A DNA stretch of 13,755 nucleotides from contig CAZZKJ010000056.1 of assembly GCA_964654695.1 (NCBI GenBank), positions 1-13,755 of the forward strand. Reading direction: 5' to 3'. Made by a program: the position numbers and the translations under genes. Shown here in pieces: positions 1 to 5,506 of this stretch; position 1 is the first letter of the stretch, and every line of letters begins with the position of its first letter. Under the pieces are notes generated by a model. The model was not told the DNA's origin. It made no database searches and saw only the letters and a list, made by a program, of their open reading frames with translations. This DNA is from CAZZKJ01 sp964654695 (GTDB lineage Bacteria > Krumholzibacteriota > Krumholzibacteriia > WVZY01).

Positions 1-642
1 CATTTCCGAGAGCACAACTCGAGAGTTGATACATTTGCGGTCATCCACGCCGTTTACAGCCACACCGCCCTTTTTTGCGCGCAGTGTTTCGTAAATCTTC
101 CTGTCCGATAATTCGACATGTCGAACGCTTTTCTCTCGTTTTTCTGCCAATGCTGAAATTTCTGATTCGAGCATATTTCGCTCATTCATCAAATCCGATT
201 GACTAGCTTTCCACACTTTTTCTGCCTTCACGAACTCGGTACTGGCGCGTTCCAGGGCTTCCTGTGCATCTTCCTGAGCTATCATCGCTTCCAGCAAATC
301 TTCTTCTCGTTTTGCCAGCCACCGTTTTGTGGAAGCAATTTCATCTTGCAAAGATGCGGCTTCTTTAGGGTTCGTCATTTTGCCGCCATAAAGTTTTTGC
401 TCGTTTTTAGCGATTTTTTTCTGGAGGCCTTTCACGTCCAAATCAATATCTGTGGTATTTGCCCGACACGCATTGAAGGTCGTTTCGGCTTTTTCTTGAA
501 CGGTTCGCGCAGATTTATAGGCATCTGTTTCAACCAAACTGGCATTGATTTCTTTTAATCGCCGTTTTGCGCTGTCAATTTTGCTGTCAATTTGCTGAAG
601 TTGGTAGAGTTGTTGAACATTCGACACCGGATTTGCTCCCAT
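1..642 (-). CDS. DUF164 (C4-type zinc ribbon) coiled-coil protein, 3' end cut by the window
   Basis: This gene is open from the ATG at 640-642 to the window edge (214 codons, no stop reached). The opening has the 'VQQLYQLQQIDSKID' pattern of DUF164/zf-RING_7 proteins. About 150 residues of Lys/Glu/Ala-rich heptads follow, predicted to form a long antiparallel coiled-coil hairpin, and then the segment LRAKKGGVAV that precedes the zinc ribbon in this family. Family members are about 240 residues, so roughly 25-30 residues are missing. At the ribbon, Cys204 is followed by Ser207 where the usual CxxC would put a second Cys; the second CxxC lies outside the window. The family's role is not well settled and it is thought to bind nucleic acid or act as a scaffold. 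No clear ribosome-binding site precedes the ATG, but a good promoter lies about 30 bases upstream. The coding sequence is AT-richer (about 40% GC) than the genes to the right. The family call is fairly sure; the function is not. Confidence 0.8.
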   Translation of the reverse strand, partial: MGANPVSNVQQLYQLQQIDSKIDSAKRRLKEINASLVETDAYKSARTVQEKAETTFNACRANTTDIDLDVKGLQKKIAKNEQKLYGGKMTNPKEAASLQDEIASTKRWLAKREEDLLEAMIAQEDAQEALERASTEFVKAEKVWKASQSDLMNERNMLESEISALAEKREKSVRHVELSDRKIYETLRAKKGGVAVNGVDDRKCINSRVVLSEM

Positions 643-673
643 TGATTGTTGCAGATTGTTTTCGGCTACAGAG

Positions 674-702
674 ATTATAACATAGTTAAAACGTCAATAC
701 AA
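674..702 (-). promoter_or_regulatory. Sigma70-type promoter for the DUF164 gene
   Basis: On the minus strand, TTGTAT (697-702) and a perfect TATAAT (674-679) are separated by 17 bases. TGT immediately before the -10 makes it an extended -10. Transcription would start about 25 bases before the ATG at 642. This promoter sits just after the terminator of the upstream gene, so the DUF164 gene is probably its own transcription unit. Confidence 0.55.
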
Positions 703-703
703 C

Positions 704-733
704 AAAAAATGGGCAGACTTTGAGTCTGCCCAT
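704..733 (-). terminator. Rho-independent terminator after the hypothetical membrane protein gene
   Basis: A perfect 11-bp inverted repeat (709-719 with 723-733, core TGGGCAGACT) closes a 3-base loop. On the minus strand it is followed by a run of six T (704-709). It lies 19 bases past the stop codon of the gene ending at 752 and ends that transcript. Confidence 0.85.
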
Positions 734-751
734 CAGTGCCAGCGTTATGAT

Positions 752-1459
752 TTATTCATACCCTTCCGGTATCGGCATTTCGGCATCAACATCGACATCC
801 GGTTTGAGATAAGCCGTCAAACCAACTTTGAGGGATGCAAAATAACTATTGTCCGGTGGACCATCGCCATAATTTAGTTCAAGGATACGCGCCCGAACCA
901 ACAGTGATTGCGTTTCCAAATCGAATGATTTTCCTTCTTCGGCCAAAATAGGTGTTGCGGCGGCAGGTAGTTTTGAGCGCAACAAATCATCACCAAACGC
1001 ATAATCGCTCATGACAGGCATCGAAATGGTGCGAATGTCTGTTTTGTCGAATAACCAGACATCAAATGCCAACACTTTTTTAGGAGATCCGGATGCGAAG
1101 CCATCCAGGATACCCATTCCACACTCGCCGATGAATTTCCCTTCCGCATTTTCCACGGAGAATGACGCTTCATAGTTGTCATTTCCAAGTGCGTATGAGT
1201 CAACCCATTGGCGCAATTTAACCATACCCGGCGGGGCCTCTTCCGCAATGCCTTCATATTCCGGCATTGCCATCTGTGGCGCGGTGATGTCACTGCGACG
1301 GCGGCGCGGTTTTCGCAAACGCCCGATCAGCAGAATAATCAATCCCACGGCCACCAAAAGGAAGAATGCTATCAGCAGCACTCGCAACAGGCTGAACCCG
1401 CCGGATTTTTTCTCCGCCTTCTTTTTTCCATTCGAGCCACCCCCCCCCGCCGGTAACAT
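752..1459 (-). CDS. Hypothetical membrane-anchored protein, possibly the C-terminal part of a larger protein
   Basis: This 235-residue frame begins with a Gly/Lys-rich stretch and has one transmembrane helix at about residues 24-46. A very basic segment (RLRKPRRRR, 47-55) follows and should be cytoplasmic. The soluble domain of about 170 residues includes conserved-looking stretches at 111-116 (GECGMG) and 135-144 (WLFDKTDIRT). From memory, such a domain occurs in uncharacterised Chloroflexota proteins; I know no function. The ATG at 1459 lies inside the propeller frame with only a weak GGAAG three bases upstream, so it is a doubtful start. If one G is removed from the nine-G run at 1440-1448, this frame becomes a direct continuation of the propeller gene: signal peptide, propellers outside, helix, cytoplasmic domain. 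The frame itself is clearly coding; its true 5' end is unresolved. Confidence 0.7.
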   Translation of the reverse strand: MLPAGGGGSNGKKKAEKKSGGFSLLRVLLIAFFLLVAVGLIILLIGRLRKPRRRRSDITAPQMAMPEYEGIAEEAPPGMVKLRQWVDSYALGNDNYEASFSVENAEGKFIGECGMGILDGFASGSPKKVLAFDVWLFDKTDIRTISMPVMSDYAFGDDLLRSKLPAAATPILAEEGKSFDLETQSLLVRARILELNYGDGPPDNSYFASLKVGLTAYLKPDVDVDAEMPIPEGYE

Positions 1460-3416
1460 CAGCTTCCAAATCCGTAATCAGCACAGACACCAGGAGCGCG
1501 TTTCTTAAAACGTACAGACCGTTGCCAACATCAGCCATGTAAACGGTACCCCAGCTGTAGGCGACTCCATAAGCCTGGTCCCATGTGTTGTCGCTGAAGT
1601 TTCCCACCTGTACTGGAATCGCGGGATTCGTTATATCCAACACGATCAGGCCGTCGCTCCAATCGGCGATATATGCGTAATTGCCGACCACGGTTACATC
1701 GTAAGCCAGCCAAGGTGTATCGAATGACCCTATTTCGAATGGACTTGCCGGGTTGGATACATCTATGATTCGCAGTCCGCCGGCGGAATCATCGGCAATA
1801 TAAGCGCGGTTTCCGACCAGGCAGACTGCTTGAGCATAACTCGTGACAAAAAAACCGGCCTCAAACGGGATCGCGGGATTTGAGACATCGATTATACGAA
1901 GCCCGTTTGCCAAAGCGGTAATGTATGCATAATTCCCCGAAACAGCAACATCCGTGCATGCATAAGCATAATACCCCGCGAGCGAAGGGCTCTCCGGAGT
2001 GGACACATCGATTATATATAAACCGCCTCCCTGGTTCGTTCCCAGATAAACATAGCCGCCGCTGACCGTCACCGCCCTGGCTATGCCGGAAGTCGAAGTG
2101 TATGATCCCGCCTCAAACGGGTTGGCCGGATCAGACACGTCGATCACACGCAGTCCGTCGGTCCAATCGGCAACGTACGCGTAATTCCCGCTTACAGCGA
2201 CATCCAGGGCATTGCCCGGAGTATTGCAGTACCCGGTATGAACCGGGTTTGTGCTGTCGGATACATTTATCACACCCAGGCCGTTTTCGCCGTCGGCAAT
2301 GTAAGCATAACTTCCCTTTAGAGCTATTTTGTTGACCTCGTCTCCCATATCGAAATTTCCTTTAATTGACATTCCTGCAAAGCGGTCGATCACCTGCATA
2401 CCGTGATTTCCATCCGCCACATAAGCATAGCTGCCGCTTACGGCGGCATCCTGGGCATCGAAAGTATTCACCGATCCCGAGGACATCAGTAATGAAGGAT
2501 CGCTTATCGTAATCTTGATAAGACCGTCACCGCCGAAGGAAACGTATGCATAATTAAGATCGATGTCCACGTTCCATGCATATGCCCCCAAAAAATCGAA
2601 ATTTCCGATCTCGGTGGGACTCGCGGGAACTGATATATCGATTGTATAGAACCCATTTCCGCCGTCTGCCAGGTATGCAACAGATCCGCGAACATAGACG
2701 GCCCATGCGTGCCCGAAGGGCGTATTGAATTTTCCTGCTTCGAAAGGATTCATAGGGTCGGATATGTCGATCACGGCCAGTCCGCTGTCGCCGTCGGCTA
2801 CGTAAGCATAGTTCCCGCTAACCGCCACATCGCGGGCCACACCCCCTGTATCCAGATGCCCCAATGCGGAAGGATTTAACGGATCGGAAACATCCACGAT
2901 GAATAATCCGGCTGTCAGACCGGCCGCATAAACTGTCGATCCGGATACCGCCACTCCGGATGCATAGAAAAAAGGATCGTGGACACCGGCTTCGAATGGA
3001 TTGGAAGGATCGGACACATCAATTATTCTTATACCATAGGCCCCGTCTGCAACGTAGGCATAGCCTCCGGATACCTCAATCCCTTCTATATATTGGGGCA
3101 GCTTAATAGTCCCCATTTCGTTCGGATTCATTGGATCGGACGCATCGACTACTTCGAAATACTCGCTCATGCCGCAGTAAACGGTATCGCCCGATGCATC
3201 CACCGCCAGGCACGGTCCGATCGACCAGTGGGCCAGAAGTTCGAGCGAGCCGGTATCGGGCACAGCCGGTACCGTCCCGATTCGTGGATTCGAGTCCGCA
3301 TTTGAGAAGCGATCAAAAGCGCGGGCGGATGATCTTTCAAACAGAAACGAGGAAACAAGCGCAAGGGCAATAAACAAAAAAATGGTTCTTCGCAGAAGCA
3401 CTCCGGCAAATCTCAT
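1290..3416 (-). CDS. Secreted LVIVD-repeat beta-propeller protein (708 aa), 3' end disputed
   Basis: An Arg-containing n-region and a hydrophobic core (about residues 8-28) ending in SSARA form a signal peptide. From about residue 70 to 639 the protein is a chain of 14 LVIVD repeats (PF08309 type). Each is about 38 residues, with the cores 'VSGNYAYVADG' and 'GLxIIDVSDPxNPxxxG', giving most likely two seven-bladed propellers. Such proteins are exported and thought to act in surface binding, but no ligand can be named. The in-frame GTG at 3449 is less likely than the ATG at 3416, which has GGGGGAGG seven bases upstream. The last 49 residues after the four glycines (encoded by the nine-G run) show no LVIVD pattern and overlap the better-looking frame of the 752-1459 gene by 170 bases, so the real protein probably ends differently. 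The family call is very sure; the C-terminus is not. Confidence 0.85.
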   Translation of the reverse strand: MRFAGVLLRRTIFLFIALALVSSFLFERSSARAFDRFSNADSNPRIGTVPAVPDTGSLELLAHWSIGPCLAVDASGDTVYCGMSEYFEVVDASDPMNPNEMGTIKLPQYIEGIEVSGGYAYVADGAYGIRIIDVSDPSNPFEAGVHDPFFYASGVAVSGSTVYAAGLTAGLFIVDVSDPLNPSALGHLDTGGVARDVAVSGNYAYVADGDSGLAVIDISDPMNPFEAGKFNTPFGHAWAVYVRGSVAYLADGGNGFYTIDISVPASPTEIGNFDFLGAYAWNVDIDLNYAYVSFGGDGLIKITISDPSLLMSSGSVNTFDAQDAAVSGSYAYVADGNHGMQVIDRFAGMSIKGNFDMGDEVNKIALKGSYAYIADGENGLGVINVSDSTNPVHTGYCNTPGNALDVAVSGNYAYVADWTDGLRVIDVSDPANPFEAGSYTSTSGIARAVTVSGGYVYLGTNQGGGLYIIDVSTPESPSLAGYYAYACTDVAVSGNYAYITALANGLRIIDVSNPAIPFEAGFFVTSYAQAVCLVGNRAYIADDSAGGLRIIDVSNPASPFEIGSFDTPWLAYDVTVVGNYAYIADWSDGLIVLDITNPAIPVQVGNFSDNTWDQAYGVAYSWGTVYMADVGNGLYVLRNALLVSVLITDLEADVTGGGGWLEWKKEGGEKIRRVQPVASAADSILPFGGRGIDYSADRAFAKTAPPSQ
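1440..1448. repeat. Nine-base homopolymer (C on plus, G on minus) at the frame switch
   Basis: The run of nine C is flanked by GAGCCA and GCCGGT. On the minus strand it encodes glycines in both overlapping frames. With eight or eleven G the propeller frame would read straight into the membrane-helix frame. Such tracts slip during replication and are a common site of sequencing and assembly error. Confidence 0.9.
1500..3209 (-). repeat. Protein-coding tandem repeat array: 14 LVIVD repeats
   Basis: Fourteen copies of a roughly 110-120-base unit each encode one propeller blade. The copies are diverged but share recurring segments, such as those for NYAYVADG and IIDVSDP. Blades 5, 6 and 7 are the most divergent: blade 6 has lost the NP turn, and blade 7 has an altered IDRFAG segment. 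The array is coding throughout with no frame break. Confidence 0.85.
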
Positions 3417-3461
3417 AACGCGGCCTCCCCCGAAAGCATTAAAATTCACTGATTTAGGCGT

Positions 3462-3486
3462 GGAAATAATTCTTTGAATTATTTCC
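3462..3486. other. Perfect AT-rich palindrome in the propeller leader (operator or 5' hairpin)
   Basis: GGAAATAATTC and its exact complement (3476-3486) flank the three bases TTT. The palindrome lies 46 bases before the propeller ATG and just downstream of a candidate -10 for that gene. It would therefore be a repressor site or a hairpin in the mRNA leader. There is no T-run after it on either strand, so it is not a standard terminator. The rest of the 345-base gap at 3417-3761 shows only the promoter candidates listed separately. Confidence 0.55.
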
Positions 3487-3503
3487 GTATATGCGGTTTT
3501 GTT

Positions 3504-3532
3504 ATTATAAGGAAGTTTTTTGAAGATACCAG
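3504..3532 (-). promoter_or_regulatory. Candidate promoter for the propeller gene
   Basis: On the minus strand a perfect TATAAT (3504-3509) is preceded 17 bases upstream by a weak CTGGTA (3527-3532). The predicted transcript would start near 3497 and carry the palindrome at 3462-3486 in an 80-base leader. Confidence 0.4.
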
Positions 3533-3636
3533 ATACTCCGCACCCCGTAAAGCCTTTATAGATTAACCGGCTTCCACTCTTCGGCCCGGCAGAGCTGCTT
3601 TATATTGTTTATACGATCATATTTGTCGTATTTCCT

Positions 3637-3665
3637 TTGCACGGCGATGACTGGGATTTTATATT
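3637..3665 (+). promoter_or_regulatory. Candidate promoter for the YceI-b561-cupredoxin operon
   Basis: TTGCAC (3637-3642) and TATATT (3660-3665) have 17-base spacing. The predicted start near 3672 leaves a leader of about 90 bases before the ATG at 3762. Confidence 0.35.
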
Positions 3666-3761
3666 TCCATATCGGGCCTCAATCATGTCGATCAACAACC
3701 CACTGCTTCAGCAGCCGGGTGTTATGGTACTTGGGCTGTATTTTTACGGCGAAGGGCACAG

Positions 3762-4412
3762 ATGAGATTTCTACTTTCCTCTTTCTTTTATTTATGCGGT
3801 TTGATGTTTACCACCTCGGCGGCAACTGCAGGCGAAGCCCGAAGTCTGGATCTTAAATCAGGTTTCGTACGTTACGAGGTCGCTGTCAAGACGCTGGGAA
3901 TCGGCGGTGATAACGTGAGCGCGATCAATCGAAAAATTATTGGGCAAATCGTTATCATGGAGAACGGCAGGATTGAGGGAGGCCTTGTGATTCCCGTTAC
4001 CGGCTTCGATTCCAACAACACCCGCCGCGACCGGGATGTAGCCAAAATCCTCAAGTTCAAAAAACATCCCGCCATCACATTCGAAATCACCGAGATTAAT
4101 GAAGAAGCCGTCGCTTTGATTACAAAAGCGGACAGCGGCAGGGTGAAATGCAAAACCAGGCTGTCGGCGGCGGGGAAGTCGAAGATTTATGATTTAGTCC
4201 TGGGATTTCATTCGGAAGGAACCGGCTTCGTTCGATTCACCACGAAAATAGATGCCAGGTTTTCCGATTTTGGAATTCGGCCGCCGCGTTTTGGATTGAT
4301 TCTCAAGCGCTCGCCGGACAGCATCATCCTGACCGGGGACCTGCTGTTTGAAATCAACAAAGCAGCTGCAGCTGATCCATTGGAGCCGCCGCTTGCGGGA
4401 GAAGGGCTTTAG
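3762..4412 (+). CDS. YceI-family periplasmic protein
   Basis: The protein has 216 residues: a signal peptide (hydrophobic residues 3-20, TSAATAG at 18-24) and then a YceI-like domain (about 28-198). The family hallmark is visible at 82-92 (FDSNNTRRDRD, matching 'sidT.n..RD') and at 102-109 (HPAITFEI, matching 'yP.i.F.s'), followed by the late strands around 159-177. YceI proteins are small lipocalin-like barrels that bind isoprenoid or amphiphilic ligands in the periplasm. In E. coli, yceI sits beside the cytochrome b561 gene yceJ, and here too the next gene looks like a b561. GAAGGG five bases before the ATG supports the start. The stop is separated by one base from the ATG of the next gene, so the two are probably translationally coupled. 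The last 15 residues, rich in Ala and Pro, are outside the domain. Confidence 0.85.
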   Translation: MRFLLSSFFYLCGLMFTTSAATAGEARSLDLKSGFVRYEVAVKTLGIGGDNVSAINRKIIGQIVIMENGRIEGGLVIPVTGFDSNNTRRDRDVAKILKFKKHPAITFEITEINEEAVALITKADSGRVKCKTRLSAAGKSKIYDLVLGFHSEGTGFVRFTTKIDARFSDFGIRPPRFGLILKRSPDSIILTGDLLFEINKAAAADPLEPPLAGEGL

Positions 4413-4413
4413 A

Positions 4414-5046
4414 ATGAAATATCTAATAATGATTTTAATTATGTTTTCTTTTACAACGAACATCCGCGCAGAAGATTACAGCTCCTTTTCCCTGGCATTG
4501 CTTCCTCCCCGGGCCGCCGTTTCCGACACGGTCGGCAACCGCACTCTCGAACATATGCTTTTGCAGTTCAATCAAAGTACTGAAAAAACCGCACTCCGGT
4601 ATGATTCCTGGATGTTCTCGGCACACCGCGTCCTGGGTTACACCATAGCCGCCGCGGCCGCATCCCAAGTAATACTAGGTTTCAGAACATGGAACGAAAG
4701 AAAAGCCGGCAGAGAACCGGATACTAAAACCGCTCATAAATACATAGGCTATTCGACCGCAGGGCTTTCGCTGGCGCAGTCGGCATTAGGCGCTGTAAAC
4801 CTTTGGAAGATGCGCGGCAAAGAATCCGGAAAAACCAAGCGTCTGGTTCATTTCGGACTTTCAGCACTGGCAACGGCGGGCTTTGTAACAGCAGCGGCAA
4901 TTGCCTACGGTTCCAGAAGAGACATAGAAAACGGAACGGCGGCGAAAGAGAGCAAAACTTTTGATGACTTATATTCCAATCACCGCGCGGCCGGAATTCT
5001 ATCAGGCGCTTCCGTGTTTTTGACAATCGCCGCTATAGAATGGTAA
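4414..5046 (+). CDS. Four-helix membrane protein with cytochrome b561-like histidines
   Basis: The protein has 210 residues: an N-terminal signal or signal-anchor (3-19), a linker of about 50 residues, and four hydrophobic segments at about 70-90, 107-131, 143-166 and 189-209. Each begins with a histidine: H71 (AHRVLGY), H108 (AHKYIGY), H146 (LVHFGLS) and H190 (NHRAAGI). With alternating helix direction, H71 and H146 fall at one membrane face and H108 and H190 at the other. That is the bis-histidine arrangement of the two haems in cytochrome b561. I infer a diheme b-type membrane electron carrier; the overall sequence is diverged and a DUF family is possible. The ATG at 4414 has GGAGAAGGG about seven bases upstream and fits a signal sequence; an in-frame start at 4348 inside the YceI gene is less likely. 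The gene lies between YceI and cupredoxin genes in one operon. Confidence 0.65.
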   Translation: MKYLIMILIMFSFTTNIRAEDYSSFSLALLPPRAAVSDTVGNRTLEHMLLQFNQSTEKTALRYDSWMFSAHRVLGYTIAAAAASQVILGFRTWNERKAGREPDTKTAHKYIGYSTAGLSLAQSALGAVNLWKMRGKESGKTKRLVHFGLSALATAGFVTAAAIAYGSRRDIENGTAAKESKTFDDLYSNHRAAGILSGASVFLTIAAIEW

Positions 5047-5071
5047 TGAAGTTAATTATTGAAAGGAGATC

Positions 5072-5470
5072 ATGATGAAAATCTTTATTGCGCTATCCTG
5101 CACCGTCATGCTGTCGGCGGGGTTTTTGGCCTGCGGCAGCAATTCCAGCGGCATTGCTTCTTCTTCGAACCAGGAGACCGATCACAAGAAGATAGTACAG
5201 ATGAATGACAACTTTTTCTCCCCCAAAGATATCACAATCAGCGTTGGTGATACCGTTGTCTGGGTAAACAGCGGCAGCAACCAGCACACCAGCACCAGCG
5301 GATCGGGATGCCAAAGCAGCGGGCTGTGGAATTCCGGCTTGTTATCGCCGGGACAGGAATACATGGCGATTTTTGATGGTTCTCACGTTACCCAAACAGG
5401 AACCATCCCCTATTACTGTATTCCCCACTGCTCGTTCAACATGACGGGTACCATAACGGTAACTCCCTAG
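5072..5470 (+). CDS. Plastocyanin/azurin-like cupredoxin lipoprotein
   Basis: The protein has 132 residues. A signal peptide ends in GFLAC (Cys21), a slightly unusual lipobox, so membrane anchoring is likely. A Ser/Gly/Asn-rich tether follows, then one cupredoxin domain (about 40-132). The type 1 copper ligands are all present: H72 (NQHTS), then C116, H119 and M124 in YYCIPHCSFNM. The Cys-x2-His-x4-Met spacing is exactly that of plastocyanin. Two further cysteines, C80 and C120, could form a disulfide close to the copper site. Such proteins carry single electrons between membrane redox partners; here the partner may be the b561-like protein encoded 25 bases upstream. An AGGAG at 5064-5068 precedes two possible ATGs. 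The second (5075) has the better spacing, so the first Met may not be used. Confidence 0.85.
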   Translation: MMKIFIALSCTVMLSAGFLACGSNSSGIASSSNQETDHKKIVQMNDNFFSPKDITISVGDTVVWVNSGSNQHTSTSGSGCQSSGLWNSGLLSPGQEYMAIFDGSHVTQTGTIPYYCIPHCSFNMTGTITVTP

Positions 5471-5474
5471 CCCC

Positions 5475-5506
5475 GCCCGTATTAGGCCGGGACGCCGGGC
5501 TTATTT
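5475..5506 (+). terminator. Possible terminator of the cupredoxin operon
   Basis: GCCCG (5475-5479) can pair with CGGGC (5496-5500), with a smaller inner GGC/GCC pairing, followed by TTATTT. It fills the 30-base gap between two convergent genes and reaches into the stop codon of the opposite gene. The T-run is poor, so the call is weak. Confidence 0.35.

Noticed and set aside
692..699. TTGACG as the -35 of the DUF164 promoter
   Set aside because: It is only 12 bases from the TATAAT. The TTGTAT three bases farther upstream gives the correct 17-base spacing.
1290..1439. The last 49 residues of the propeller frame as a true C-terminal domain
   Set aside because: Apart from a brief WLEW resemblance, this stretch has no pattern, while the overlapping frame encodes a convincing membrane helix with a basic flank.
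1500..3209. Regular repeats that could suggest CRISPR or a non-coding tandem array
   Set aside because: The units are about 115 bases, diverged, and encode LVIVD propeller blades in one continuous frame. There are no constant repeats with unique spacers.
3662..3735. Riboswitch or structured RNA in the leader of the YceI operon
   Set aside because: Only a four-base stem (CTGC/GCAG) is visible, with no recognisable conserved core.
3605..3856. 83-codon plus-strand frame in the gap before the YceI gene
   Set aside because: It starts at TTG without a ribosome-binding site, overlaps the well-supported YceI start in another frame, and shows no family pattern.
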